A stretch of DNA of 35,825 nucleotides from Blastocatellia bacterium (GTDB lineage Bacteria; Acidobacteriota; Blastocatellia; HR10; J050), in NCBI GenBank assembly GCA_025054955.1, contig JANWZE010000104.1:1-35825 (forward strand), in the 5' to 3' direction. The first letter of the stretch is position 1; every line of letters starts with the position of its first letter. A model generated the notes under the pieces. It was not told the origin of the DNA and did no database searches. It saw only the letters and a list, made by a program, of their open reading frames with translations. The position numbers were made by a program, and so were the translations under genes. Shown here in pieces: positions 1 through 7,638 of this stretch.

Positions 1-65
1 GATCCAATTGAACTCAGGCCAACCAGCAAGAGAATGACAACTAACGAGAGATAATGTTTCTTCAT
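1..65 (-). CDS. N-terminus of an exported protein, cut by the window edge
   Basis: Only the first 21 residues are inside the window. They read as a bacterial signal peptide: two lysines after the initiator Met, then a hydrophobic core rich in Leu and Val, then small residues. A GGAGG ribosome-binding site lies 5 nt before the ATG, which supports a true start. The mature protein is outside the window, so no function can be given. It is on the same strand as the small-protein cluster upstream of it and probably belongs to it. Confidence 0.7.
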   Translation of the reverse strand, partial: MKKHYLSLVVILLLVGLSSIG

Positions 66-229
66 AGATTCCTCCATACAAATGGTGTGGTTGGGGCGAG
101 GGCAGGGCCGATGCACGTTCATTTCGGCTTCCATCTACTCACGTGCATAGGTGGGCCAAGGTCCCCCGAAAACATCCTGTTTCTCACTGGTTCGCCGATT
201 CAGTTGCAGGGCGACGCTGAGTTGATCTT

Positions 230-315
230 TCACATTCACTGGTGAAGGCCTGCCACATTGTCGCACGAACATCTCTGTTCGCAGCCTGAGCCAGAACGAC
301 TTTGGCCATCGTGGC
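230..315 (-). pseudogene. Fragment of a GYD-domain protein
   Basis: Translating this stretch on the minus strand gives a segment reading MAKVVLAQAANRDVRA followed by a QAFT motif. It lines up with the C-terminal third of the intact GYD protein at 2241-2534 (VAKVILAQAAKGSIRT, then RAFT). The upstream two thirds of the domain cannot be found in any frame here. No start codon with a ribosome-binding site is in place, and the reading frame runs into unrelated sequence after the match. I read this as the remnant of a second, degraded GYD gene. Confidence 0.55.
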
Positions 316-372
316 CTCCCCCAATCTTGGCCAGGGCCATGCATGTCCGTTCGCTCCGACTCGCGGATACAA

Positions 373-828
373 TCACCGTCGGGGTTCTAACACGATCTCC
401 CGCGCCAGTCGTTGGCCCATGACCTCCCGAATTTCGAGCCGCTCTTTATACCCTTGCATCTGTTTCTGGTCGTCGCCAATGATCCGCTGGGCCAGGGCCT
501 CGGCCTTCGGCTCATTGGCCTCCATCGTGGCCAAATCTTTGTACTCGGTCAGCAGAAGCAAATTCCAATCCATGCTGCCATGCGCCTCCGTCATTAACAC
601 TTTGTATGAGAGAATCAGTCCTTCTCGTTTGGCGGCCTCCTGATTCCGTTTCCACTCTGAGGCGAGGTAGTTGAGATAGGCCGTGTCCATCCCCGGTTTC
701 ACTCTGATAAAGCCGATCTCCCAGACCGAACCGTTGCGGTAGGGCCGACTCACTTGAGCGAAAATCGAGATGCCAACCAAGAGCATTGATGCAACGAGTG
801 AACTGATGAGTATGCGTTTTGTCTTCAT
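373..828 (-). CDS. Secreted 151-aa protein of unknown function
   Basis: The product starts with a clear Sec signal peptide (MKTKR, a hydrophobic stretch of about 16 residues, then a cleavage-like Ala-Gln near residues 24-25). The mature part, about 127 residues, is charged and rich in Glu and Lys. It carries a VWEIGFIRVKPGMD segment near residues 35-48, which resembles the start of dimeric alpha-beta barrel proteins (NIPSNAP/ABM-like). That resemblance is inferred from pattern only. A strong GGAAGGAG site lies about 6 nt before the ATG. The gene follows a DUF4440 gene on the same strand with a hairpin-containing gap. The role is unknown. Confidence 0.75.
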   Translation of the reverse strand: MKTKRILISSLVASMLLVGISIFAQVSRPYRNGSVWEIGFIRVKPGMDTAYLNYLASEWKRNQEAAKREGLILSYKVLMTEAHGSMDWNLLLLTEYKDLATMEANEPKAEALAQRIIGDDQKQMQGYKERLEIREVMGQRLAREIVLEPRR

Positions 829-840
829 ATCATTCTCCTT

Positions 841-851
841 CCCATCATGGG
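841..851. promoter_or_regulatory. Small palindrome next to a ribosome-binding site
   Basis: CCCAT-C-ATGGG is a perfect 5-bp inverted repeat with a one-base centre, directly upstream of the GGAAGGAG site of the 151-aa secreted protein gene. It could be an operator half or chance; nothing else supports it. Confidence 0.2.
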
Positions 852-871
852 TGTCGTTTGAGGGCTCATCA

Positions 872-943
872 GACGAGCGGCCGCGCCGTCTCGTCCTGGT
901 GAACCCAGGTGGTTAATTAAGGGAGCGTGGATAGCTCTCCCTT
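872..943 (-). terminator. Two stem-loops between two secreted-protein genes
   Basis: Going 3' of the DUF4440 gene on the minus strand, the first stem is AAGGGAG (937-943) with CTCCCTT (919-925), 7 bp with an 11-nt loop, followed by an AT-rich AATTAA. The second is GACGAG (890-895) with CTCGTC (872-877), 6 bp with a 12-nt loop. The first is a plausible intrinsic terminator or processing site, though it lacks a pure U tract. Confidence 0.4.
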
Positions 944-997
944 CACTGTGGTTGCTCACCGTTTCGCCGCCACAGGCTTTGCCTTGTGGTGTAGTGC

Positions 998-1465
998 CTA
1001 TTGGCTCAATGGTGTTTCCTGATAGGAAACCAATTGCCACCGACCTCCCCGACTGACCCATACACTCGTGGCATAAACCGGCTTCAACGGTTTCCCCTTG
1101 AATGAACCCTTGAGATCACATTTATACCGGATAATAGCCACATCTTGGGTGACTGGTGCGATGTGAGGCTCGTCTATTGAATAAGATTCAATGGTCAATT
1201 GGGCGATGCTCTCTATGTCTTCCTGTCTGGTGGATGGTCCTCCCTGCGTATAAGCTCTGTAATCTTCGGCCACCAGAGCCTTGATCGCCTGAACGTTTCT
1301 GCTTTTATACGCCTGCCATGATTCTCTCTCCAAGGCAATAAGTTGTTGCGCGAGCGTATCCCTCCCCGTCACCGGCTTGGAAGATTGTTGGGCTGCCCCG
1401 GTCAGTCCCAGAGCGGTCAAAACACTGGTCATAATCAAAACCAAAAAGATTTTTTTTGTCATCAT
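998..1465 (-). CDS. Secreted DUF4440/SnoaL-like (NTF2-fold) protein
   Basis: The start at 1465 is chosen because AAAGGAG sits 8 nt upstream, and because the first 25 residues then form a good signal peptide ending in GAAQQ; a second ATG follows immediately. The mature part of about 130 residues shows the DUF4440 pattern: an amphipathic helix with LERESWQAYKSRN near residues 45-57, then VAEDYRAYT, then a beta-rich C-terminus ending in GGRWQLVSYQ. The family covers small periplasmic or cytoplasmic NTF2-fold proteins, mostly of unknown substrate. The neighbouring gene 3' of it is also secreted. A longer in-frame extension to 1657 crosses a hairpin cluster and is not believed. Confidence 0.75.
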   Translation of the reverse strand: MMTKKIFLVLIMTSVLTALGLTGAAQQSSKPVTGRDTLAQQLIALERESWQAYKSRNVQAIKALVAEDYRAYTQGGPSTRQEDIESIAQLTIESYSIDEPHIAPVTQDVAIIRYKCDLKGSFKGKPLKPVYATSVWVSRGGRWQLVSYQETPLSQ

Positions 1466-1512
1466 AAGCTTGTCTCCTTTGATTGATTGGTTAAGGGCGT
1501 ATCTGAAAGGGT

Positions 1513-1650
1513 CGCTCCAGAGGAGCGTCATGTTTATAGCCCATGTCCAAGAAGCCATCTCCAGCTCCGATAGGAGCGACATGTCGCCCCTGACAGGGCT
1601 GGAGGGATGGGGATAGCTCCAAACGATAAACCTGTCGTCCCTCACGGGAC
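1513..1650. repeat. Cluster of four short hairpins (REP-like)
   Basis: Four small palindromes stand in a row: CGCTCC-AGA-GGAGCG (1513-1527), GCTCC-GATA-GGAGC (1564-1577), GCCC with GGGC (1586-1599) and GTCCC-TCAC-GGGAC (1637-1650). The first two share the flank CATGT just 3' of the stem. This alternation of GCTCC and GCCCC hairpins with CATGT spacers looks like a palindromic intergenic repeat family rather than gene-specific terminators. From memory, similar sequences occur between genes in several phyla, but I cannot name the family. Confidence 0.6.
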
Positions 1651-1697
1651 TTTGCAAACACGCCCTACCTCCTTGATGGAATGGCGAAGTGTCGGCA

Positions 1698-2132
1698 TTA
1701 TTCCGCGCCTGCCGCTTGCCCCAGCGCCGGAACCGCGCCGATCTGTTGCATCAGGCCGAGCGTGTCCCAGATGGTCGTTTCCTCGACGATCTGGCCGCCG
1801 GCAAATCGCGCGAAAGCAGTTCCCTTGACCAAGACCGGCTTGCCGCTCGGAGCGATGCCCATCAATTCACCCGTGTGTGTACCCACGAAGGTATAATGCA
1901 CCATCACTTTGTCTCCTTCGCTGAGGGTTTCTTCAATGGTGGCTTGGCAGTCGGGAAACGCTCGGGTGTAAGTCTCATAAAGTTGTCTAAAACCAGACCG
2001 GCCGCGCAGCACTCCGCCCGGCGTGTGAATGACGCAGTCGGTGGCGTAAGTCTCCTCGATGAGCGCCGAATTCTTTTGGTTCCAGATTTCCTCGACGACG
2101 CGATTGTAAATGGCTGTGTTTTGTTTTGACAT
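1698..2132 (-). CDS. SnoaL-like ester-cyclase family protein
   Basis: This 144-aa cytoplasmic protein has the SnoaL-like polyketide-cyclase/ester-cyclase pattern: an N-terminal helix with NRVVEEIWNQKN (residues 10-21), then YATDCVIHTPGG, a GFRQLYETYTRAFPD segment, then the beta strands with VMVHYTFVGTHTGELMGIAPSGK and the closing GGQIVEETTIWDTLGLMQQIG. These elements match the NTF2-like small-ketone or ester cyclase group, in which substrates are seldom known. The start at 2132 has AGGAG 9 nt upstream; the in-frame extension to 2210 lacks such a site. It lies 108 nt after the GYD gene on the same strand and may be co-transcribed with it. No signal peptide is seen. Confidence 0.85.
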   Translation of the reverse strand: MSKQNTAIYNRVVEEIWNQKNSALIEETYATDCVIHTPGGVLRGRSGFRQLYETYTRAFPDCQATIEETLSEGDKVMVHYTFVGTHTGELMGIAPSGKPVLVKGTAFARFAGGQIVEETTIWDTLGLMQQIGAVPALGQAAGAE

Positions 2133-2240
2133 GCTCTGTTCTCCTTTCTGTCTGACATGTGCTGGCGGTTGTTGACCGCCGGTGGATGGCTGTTTGGCGT
2201 GACGTAGCATGAGATTGAATGCTGGCCCCCGCCAAGCCAG

Positions 2241-2534
2241 CTAGGGTAACGCTGCGATGATCTGGCGGTATTCAGGCTCAGTGAACGCACGGAGGGTGAC
2301 CGTGCGGATGCTTCCTTTCGCGGCTTGGGCCAAAATGACTTTCGCCACCGTTTCATCGTCCGGCGCTTCGACCAGGAGGACAAAGTCATACTGGCCCATG
2401 GTGAGGTAAAACGCTTTCACTGTCGCGCCCATCTCTTGCCACGCCTCCTTGGCCGCTGCCAGTCGTTTGGGGCTTTCCTTGATGTTCTCGATGCCTTGTT
2501 GCGTCCAGTTTGCTAATAGAATGTACGTTGCCAT
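2241..2534 (-). CDS. GYD-domain protein
   Basis: This 97-aa protein covers one complete GYD domain (PF08734-like), a dimeric alpha-beta barrel fold. It opens with MATYILLANWTQQGIENIKE and has the diagnostic GQYDFVLLVEAPDDETVAK region near residues 47-65, closing with VRAFTEPEY-like sequence (TLRAFTEPEY). Family members are small cytoplasmic proteins without firm biochemical function. AAGGAGG lies just upstream of the ATG. A broken second copy lies about 2 kb further on (230-315), so the cluster once carried two GYD genes. The receiver-only regulator gene is 56 nt upstream on the same strand. Confidence 0.85.
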   Translation of the reverse strand: MATYILLANWTQQGIENIKESPKRLAAAKEAWQEMGATVKAFYLTMGQYDFVLLVEAPDDETVAKVILAQAAKGSIRTVTLRAFTEPEYRQIIAALP

Positions 2535-2590
2535 TATGTCCTCCTTGTCGTTTTGAGTTAAAGATCAGGTCGGTTGTAAGAGCCACTCCT

Positions 2591-2947
2591 TCACGTTTTG
2601 TGCGCGTGTTCTCGCAGTAGTTGCGACAGCGTGAACAGATTCTCTTTCAAGACATAAGCGAAGGCGCCCGCCGCCCGCGCCGATTCGCGTAGGATCGGCT
2701 CATCGTAGTTGGTCACGATGATGATCCTGGCGTCAGGATAGGTGGCTTTGATCTGTTTGGTGGCGGTGAGCCCATCCACCGGCTCCAGTTCGATGTCCAT
2801 GAGCACCCAGTCAGGTTGGTGCTCGGCGTAGGCGGCCAGCGCATGGCTGCCATCCGAGCATTCGTAGAAGTGCGTGACCAGGTCGCTCAACAGTGACTTG
2901 ATCGTCCGGCGCATGGGTTCATTGTCTTCGACGATTAACATGTTCAT
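2591..2947 (-). CDS. Receiver-only response regulator
   Basis: The 118-aa product is a single CheY-like receiver domain with no output domain. The acidic pocket is Glu7-Asp8, the phospho-acceptor is Asp51 in WVLMDIEL, the switch Thr is in IIIVTNY, and the conserved Lys is in AYVLKEN. AGGAG lies 4 nt before the ATG at 2947; a second ATG two codons later is also possible. The gene is on the same strand as, and 205 nt after, the NarL-type regulator and histidine kinase genes. It may therefore take phosphate from that kinase and act as a sink, a competitor or a protein-binding output. That connection is inferred from position only. Lack of an effector domain is not a truncation: the domain ends cleanly. 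Confidence 0.85.
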   Translation of the reverse strand: MNMLIVEDNEPMRRTIKSLLSDLVTHFYECSDGSHALAAYAEHQPDWVLMDIELEPVDGLTATKQIKATYPDARIIIVTNYDEPILRESARAAGAFAYVLKENLFTLSQLLREHAHKT

Positions 2948-3091
2948 GCTTCTCCTGGTGCACACTGAAAATCTGCTTGTCAACAGCGTGCTGGCAGATA
3001 TATACATTGAATCGCATGAAGGCGGTATCGCGGATGAGGGGTATTTTGACTCCCTTAGTGCGGGTATTTTTCTACCTACTTTGGGTAGAGT

Positions 3092-3148
3092 GGGGGCGCA
3101 CACCTCTGGCGTGCGGCCTTCAATAGCACGTTGGAAGCGTGCGTCCCC
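3092..3148. repeat. Large compound palindrome between two regulator genes
   Basis: An outer pair GGGGGCGCAC (3092-3101) and GTGCGTCCCC (3139-3148) matches in 9 of 10 positions. Inside lie alternative hairpins: CGCACACC-TCT-GGCGTGCG (3097-3115, 8 bp with one G-T pair) and GCACG with CGTGC (3126-3142). It starts 4 nt 3' of the NarL-type regulator stop codon, so it may end or trim that transcript, but its compound build looks like a dispersed repeat. Confidence 0.5.
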
Positions 3149-3152
3149 AGGC

Positions 3153-3806
3153 TTACAATTGCGACTCGTGCTCAAGAGCGAATTTCATCAGGGCGTGGCT
3201 GCCCTGTAGCTCCAGTTTGAGGCAGATATTCTTCCGGTGAGTGCGGACCGTGTGAGGGCTGATGTACAACAGCTCAGCAATCTCTTTGCTGGTTTTGTAT
3301 TCGGCGATGAGCTTGAGGATCTGGCGCTCGGTGGGCGTCAGCAGATCAAGACTGAGGCGGGGCTTGGCGGGCAGCGATGACGGTCGCCGTCGGCCCACCA
3401 GATACGAGGTCAACGCTGGGCTGGTGTAATGCTGTCCTGCCATCACAGCTCGGATGCTACTGACAATGTCGGTGACGGCGCTGTCTTTGAGCACGTAACC
3501 CTTGGCCCCCAGAGCTAACGCTTCGTTGAAAAAGTCTTCTTCGCTGTGCACGGTGAGGAAGATGATCTGGACGGCGAGGTGTTGTTTTTGGAGCGCGCGC
3601 GCCACGCTGAAACCATCCATCTGCGGCATGTCAATATCAAGGATGACAATCGCCGGCCGCAGCGCGGCAATCTGTTCCAGCGCCGCCTGACCATCGCCCA
3701 CTTCTGCCACCACCTTCAAGTTTGACTCGCGTTCAATGACCTGCCGCAAGCCTTGACGAAAGATCGGGTGATCATCGGCAATGAGCAATCGAATTTCATT
3801 GAACAT
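3153..3806 (-). CDS. NarL/FixJ-family response regulator
   Basis: A 217-aa two-domain regulator. The receiver occupies roughly residues 4-120, with acidic pair Asp11-Asp12, phospho-acceptor Asp57 in VILDIDMPQMDG and Lys in GYVLKDS. A LuxR-type helix-turn-helix follows at about 148-210, with LTPTERQILKLIAEYKTSKE, then the recognition helix in SPHTVRTHRKNI. I use the ATG at 3806, which has AAGG 5 nt upstream; an ATG three codons earlier at 3815 is the alternative. Either way the gene overlaps the 3' end of the histidine kinase gene by 11-20 nt, so the two are translationally coupled and almost surely cognate partners. It should bind DNA as a dimer after phosphorylation; target promoters are unknown. 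Confidence 0.93.
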   Translation of the reverse strand: MFNEIRLLIADDHPIFRQGLRQVIERESNLKVVAEVGDGQAALEQIAALRPAIVILDIDMPQMDGFSVARALQKQHLAVQIIFLTVHSEEDFFNEALALGAKGYVLKDSAVTDIVSSIRAVMAGQHYTSPALTSYLVGRRRPSSLPAKPRLSLDLLTPTERQILKLIAEYKTSKEIAELLYISPHTVRTHRKNICLKLELQGSHALMKFALEHESQL

Positions 3807-6800
3807 AGCATCCATCCTTCAAGGCCACTCGGAGGGTGACCGTCGTGCCCTGGCCCGGAGCCGATTGAATGAGCGGACTAGCGCCCAGAATGCGCGCGCG
3901 CTCCTTCATGCCAATCCAGCCGAATCCGCCGCCCTCATCTCCGGGCAGGTCAGCCGTGCATCCCTTGCCATTGTCTTGAACCACGATCTCCATGAACTGC
4001 CCGTCTTTCTTAATCATCACTTTCACTTCGGTCGCTTCCGCGTGCTTGACGACGTTACTGAGACTCTCCTGGACGATGCGGTAAAAGTGAATCTCCAACT
4101 CGGGCGGCAACACCCCATCAATCGGATCGAGCTCGGTCGTAATGCTCAGCCTGTTGGAACTGGCCACGTTGCGGATCACTGCTTCAATGGCTTTGGTCAA
4201 GCCGAGGCGATCAATCTGGAAAGGACGCAGATCATACGCGATCTGTCTCACTTCAGCGAGGGCTTGGCTGGCGGCCTCAGCAATCTCTTCCATCTGCTCG
4301 AAGGCGTGTTCTGAATTTTCAGGCGTTTGCAAGCTGTGCAACGCCCGGTTCTTGATGATGACCAGGCTTTGACTGAGGCTGTCGTGCAGTTCCGAGGCAA
4401 TGCGTTTGCGCTCATGCTCCTGCATCTCGATCAGACGCCGCGAAAATTCTTCGTGCGCCGCCTTCGCCCGCTTCAGTTGCGAGACCCGCCGATGATAGAT
4501 CAGCAGGACCAGGCCTCCCACGCCCAAGACCGTGAGCGACACAAACCACCACGCCTGCCAGAATGGAGGCAAGAGCACAAACTGGATGCTCGCGCCGTCC
4601 AGATTCCACACGCCGTCATTGTTCATCGCAATCACTCTGAACCGATACTGACCCGGCGGCAGGTGGGTGTAGTACGCCGTGCGCCGCGTGCCTGCCTCCA
4701 CCCAAGTATCATCGTAGCCTTCCAGTTGGTACTTGAAGCGCACTTTTTCCGGCGCGGTGAAACATAGGCCCGTGTAGTGAACCTCAAAGTCTTTCTGGTT
4801 CGGCGCGATTTCAACCGTTTGTCCAAGATCAACCGAGATCTTATCAGCCAACATCTGCTCGATATGTATAGGCGGGGGTAATGGGTTGCCGACGCTTGGG
4901 TCCACGACGACGACGCCTTTGATGGTGGGGAACCAGAGCTTGCCATCCCGCGTCTTCCACCCGGCCGGTTGAGCGCCGCCATTACACTCGCTGATCGCCA
5001 TGCCATCACCCGTGCCATAAGAAATCGAAGTGACGGCCTTGATCTTCCCATCGGCCAGATCGTTCAACTCGCGCCGGTAGACGCGATAGATGCCTCGGTT
5101 GCAACTCATCCAGAAGTAGCCGCGATCATCTTCCAGAATCCTCGACACGATGTTGTCAAACAATCCATTCTTGGCGGTGATCGGCGTGAATGCTCCGTTT
5201 TTGAACCGGTTCAACCCGCCGCCGTAGGTGCCGATCCAGAGCGCGCCGTCAGCAGCTTCATAGATGTCCCGGATGTAATTGTGTGACAGGCCATTTTCAG
5301 TTGTATAGTTTGTAAACTGGCCATCTTTCAAACGACTGAGTCCGCCCGTCGTGCCGATCCAGAGCGCGCCTTGACGGTCTTGCGTGATGACCCGCACATC
5401 GCTGCAGACCAATCCGTCTGCCACACGATAGTGAGTCATTTCACCATCCTTCAGTTGGTAGAGCCCGCCGGGGTTTCCGGGCGCATTGCCCTTGAGTGTC
5501 CCGATCCAAACGGCTCCCTGTTGGTCTTCGTAGATCGCCATGACGGGGACATCCACAAACCGCTCCAAGCTCGTCAGTCGTCCCTCTCGATACAGGTGAA
5601 GCCCCAGGTAATCGCCAATCCAGAGACTGCCATCGCGTGCTCGTCGTAGCGCCCATGGTCCGATGAGCGTGCGGCGTCCCTGGAGGTTGTAGGCATAGAG
5701 GTTGTGGACAGTGAACGTCCCATTCTGGAACTGGAACAACCCCCCAGACATGGAACCGAGCCATACCTTCCCATCCACGTCTTCCGTCACGGGGACAAAA
5801 CTGTTGTCAGAAAGTCCATCAACCTGCGTGTAAGCCGTCAATTGTCCCGGCCTGAATCGGTGCAGCCCTTTCCCATCCGTGCCGATCCAGAGGTTTCCTT
5901 CGCGGTCCACGAGCAATGCGCGCAGGCGTGGTATCTGATCAATCAAGCGCGTGAGTGCCCCGATCTCTTGCTCCATAACGATCCGCCCATCCTCAAACCG
6001 GGCCACACCCTGCGGCGTTAGGAAGCGGATGTTTCCCTCACGATCCTGAAAGACGCGAAGGACGAGGTCACTGCGCACGTCCTGCGCCGATGACAAGAGG
6101 TGGCGGGTGACGGTCGTCAATACGCCCGCGCGGTACCGGAAGAGTCCCCGCGTGGTGGCGATCCAGAGGCTGCCGTCCGGCCCTGCGCCCTGATTCAAAA
6201 TCCGTCCGGGACCATCGCCGATAATGGTTGTTGTAGTCATCCTGTTCCCGTCAAATCGCATCACGGCGCGATCGGAGGAAAACCAGAGGTGACCGTTCGA
6301 CTCCTCTTGGATGCATTTGATCGTCTGGGTTGGAAAACCATCCGCCGATCTGTCAGTGGTCAGCGCCCCGTGCGCGTAGCGCGTCAGCCCGCCCGGCTCC
6401 GTCCCAATCCACAGTGTTCCGTCACGGTCCTCACCAATCGCCCACACCAGATTGCTCGGCAATCCGTTTTCTACTGTGTAGGTGGTGAATCGGCCTTGTG
6501 CATAGCGGGTCAGCCCGCCATTCTCTGTGCCAATCCATAAGATTCCGGCTCGATCTTCAAACAGCGTGACGATCCGGCTGCTTCGTAATCCCGGACTGGT
6601 GGTGGCATCGAAGATGGTGAACTTCATTCCGTCGAAACGCGCCAGCCCGCCGAATGTGCCAAGCCAGAGGTAGCCATCACGGGTTTGCACAATGCTGGTG
6701 ACAGAATTTTGCGGCAGTCCATCTTCGGTGGTCCAAGCCTGATGCAGAGCAGGTGGCCCTTGTGGTTGGGATGCAGCAGCCGAGGCCGATCCTTGACCAG

Positions 6801-6876
6801 CCGCAAGCCACCATATCAGCATTGCCAGAGCAACACCCTGTACGCTACAACCACCGCTGCTCGTCGTCCAATTCAC
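3796..6876 (-). CDS. Beta-propeller sensor histidine kinase
   Basis: A 1026-aa one-piece sensor. A signal peptide of about 33 residues is followed by some fourteen two-component-regulator-propeller repeats, each with a W-x-G-T type strand (for example LWIGTENGG, LWIGTTGG), which would form two seven-bladed periplasmic propellers. Next come a Y_Y_Y-like beta-sandwich (about residues 680-780), one membrane helix (WWFVSLTVLGVGGLVLL), a HisKA_3 dimerisation helix with the phospho-His near 831 in ELHDSLSQ, and a HATPase domain with N box QESLSNVVKHAE, G1 DNGKG and GFGWIGMKERA. This is the NarX/LiaS-like class that pairs with NarL-type regulators, encoded by the overlapping next gene. The start codon is GTG, with no strong ribosome-binding site; an ATG 18 codons later is possible. 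The ligand is unknown. Confidence 0.93.
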   Translation of the reverse strand: MNWTTSSGGCSVQGVALAMLIWWLAAGQGSASAAASQPQGPPALHQAWTTEDGLPQNSVTSIVQTRDGYLWLGTFGGLARFDGMKFTIFDATTSPGLRSSRIVTLFEDRAGILWIGTENGGLTRYAQGRFTTYTVENGLPSNLVWAIGEDRDGTLWIGTEPGGLTRYAHGALTTDRSADGFPTQTIKCIQEESNGHLWFSSDRAVMRFDGNRMTTTTIIGDGPGRILNQGAGPDGSLWIATTRGLFRYRAGVLTTVTRHLLSSAQDVRSDLVLRVFQDREGNIRFLTPQGVARFEDGRIVMEQEIGALTRLIDQIPRLRALLVDREGNLWIGTDGKGLHRFRPGQLTAYTQVDGLSDNSFVPVTEDVDGKVWLGSMSGGLFQFQNGTFTVHNLYAYNLQGRRTLIGPWALRRARDGSLWIGDYLGLHLYREGRLTSLERFVDVPVMAIYEDQQGAVWIGTLKGNAPGNPGGLYQLKDGEMTHYRVADGLVCSDVRVITQDRQGALWIGTTGGLSRLKDGQFTNYTTENGLSHNYIRDIYEAADGALWIGTYGGGLNRFKNGAFTPITAKNGLFDNIVSRILEDDRGYFWMSCNRGIYRVYRRELNDLADGKIKAVTSISYGTGDGMAISECNGGAQPAGWKTRDGKLWFPTIKGVVVVDPSVGNPLPPPIHIEQMLADKISVDLGQTVEIAPNQKDFEVHYTGLCFTAPEKVRFKYQLEGYDDTWVEAGTRRTAYYTHLPPGQYRFRVIAMNNDGVWNLDGASIQFVLLPPFWQAWWFVSLTVLGVGGLVLLIYHRRVSQLKRAKAAHEEFSRRLIEMQEHERKRIASELHDSLSQSLVIIKNRALHSLQTPENSEHAFEQMEEIAEAASQALAEVRQIAYDLRPFQIDRLGLTKAIEAVIRNVASSNRLSITTELDPIDGVLPPELEIHFYRIVQESLSNVVKHAEATEVKVMIKKDGQFMEIVVQDNGKGCTADLPGDEGGGFGWIGMKERARILGASPLIQSAPGQGTTVTLRVALKDGCYVQ

Positions 6877-6944
6877 AACCTGGTCACCAGTGCGACCTTA
6901 GGAATTTGCTTACCGCCCTCATCCCGGAGGTCTACGCTGGCCTC

Positions 6945-6973
6945 AGTATAAGGTCTATGACCTGAAAGGGCAA
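6945..6973 (-). promoter_or_regulatory. Putative promoter of the two-component operon
   Basis: On the minus strand, TTGCCC (6968-6973) and TATACT (6945-6950) are separated by 17 nt. This matches four of six and five of six bases of the housekeeping consensus. It would give a leader of about 60 nt before the GTG of the kinase gene. Confidence 0.45.
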
Positions 6974-7048
6974 TGAGCAAACTGTATCGTGAGTGGTCAC
7001 GACAAAGACGCCGAACACGCGACGAACCACCAGCCGGTTGACGGCAGG

Positions 7049-7465
7049 TCAATCCCCGTCACCACTTTGTGCCGTGTTTCGGGAGATTCGTTTCGATTCA
7101 AATCCGCGGACGACAACGTAGGCAATGAGGGCGAACAGGAAAAACACGAGCAGCATCCAGGCGATCCCTTGGAGCGCGCCAATGATGGTTTTATAAACTT
7201 CGATCAGCCAACGATCCAAGTTGAGCGCCATTGACTGCCCGTCTTTATCCGGCGTGATGTATTTCTCCAGCTCCCACACACGGACGCCGCCAGAGATGCC
7301 CACCACATAAATGGCAAACAGAATGTAGCGTTGCCACGACGATGCCAGCTCTTCTGAAACAAGTCGGTCGAGGATTTTCTTGACAGGATGCGCGAACAAC
7401 CATGCCGCCACTGTCGAGACAACAGCAGCTATCAACAGAGTCACAGCCAACAGGGTGATGAACAT
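7049..7465 (-). CDS. Integral membrane protein of unknown function
   Basis: The 138-aa product has two or three predicted membrane helices: residues 1-26 (MFITLLAVTLLIAAVVSTVA), a weaker one at about 48-63 (YILFAIYVVGISGGV), and a strong one at about 98-118 (GIAWMLLVFFLFALIAYVVV). The loop between the last two holds a WELEKYITPDKDG segment and a WLIEVYKTIIGALQG helix. The C-terminal tail is short and basic, then polar. AGGAGG lies 7 nt before the ATG at 7465. It sits alone between two gene-free gaps on the minus strand. I do not recognise the family. Confidence 0.7.
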   Translation of the reverse strand: MFITLLAVTLLIAAVVSTVAAWLFAHPVKKILDRLVSEELASSWQRYILFAIYVVGISGGVRVWELEKYITPDKDGQSMALNLDRWLIEVYKTIIGALQGIAWMLLVFFLFALIAYVVVRGFESKRISRNTAQSGDGD

Positions 7466-7529
7466 GTGATGCCTCCTGTTTTGAGCATGGAGCACGGTAT
7501 GTGGCACAGGCGTTCCCGCCTATGCTCCG

Positions 7530-7577
7530 TTTTCATGCTTCGTGGTGTGCGCGGAGCTCATGGGCGATTCCTGACTT
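7530..7577 (+). repeat. Degenerate dispersed repeat, copy at 7.5 kb (first)
   Basis: It begins TTTTCATGCTTCGTGG and ends GCGATTCCTG. It shares this order and spacing with copies at 7639-7686, 18317-18360, 18398-18440 and 18482-18526. A module reading GTGGCACAGGCGTT precedes it, as at 18367. Confidence 0.6.
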
Positions 7578-7638
7578 TATCTTGGAGTGCGCCGGCAGAG
7601 CGAAGCGGCGACGGCGCTTTCACCTCTGCATATAACCC

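Noticed and set aside
825-1061. 78-codon frame on the minus strand
   Set aside because: It crosses two hairpins and the end of the DUF4440 gene in another frame; no start signal or domain pattern.
998-1657. Long form of the DUF4440 protein starting at 1657
   Set aside because: The extra 64 residues come from the hairpin cluster; the start at 1465 has a ribosome-binding site and a signal peptide.
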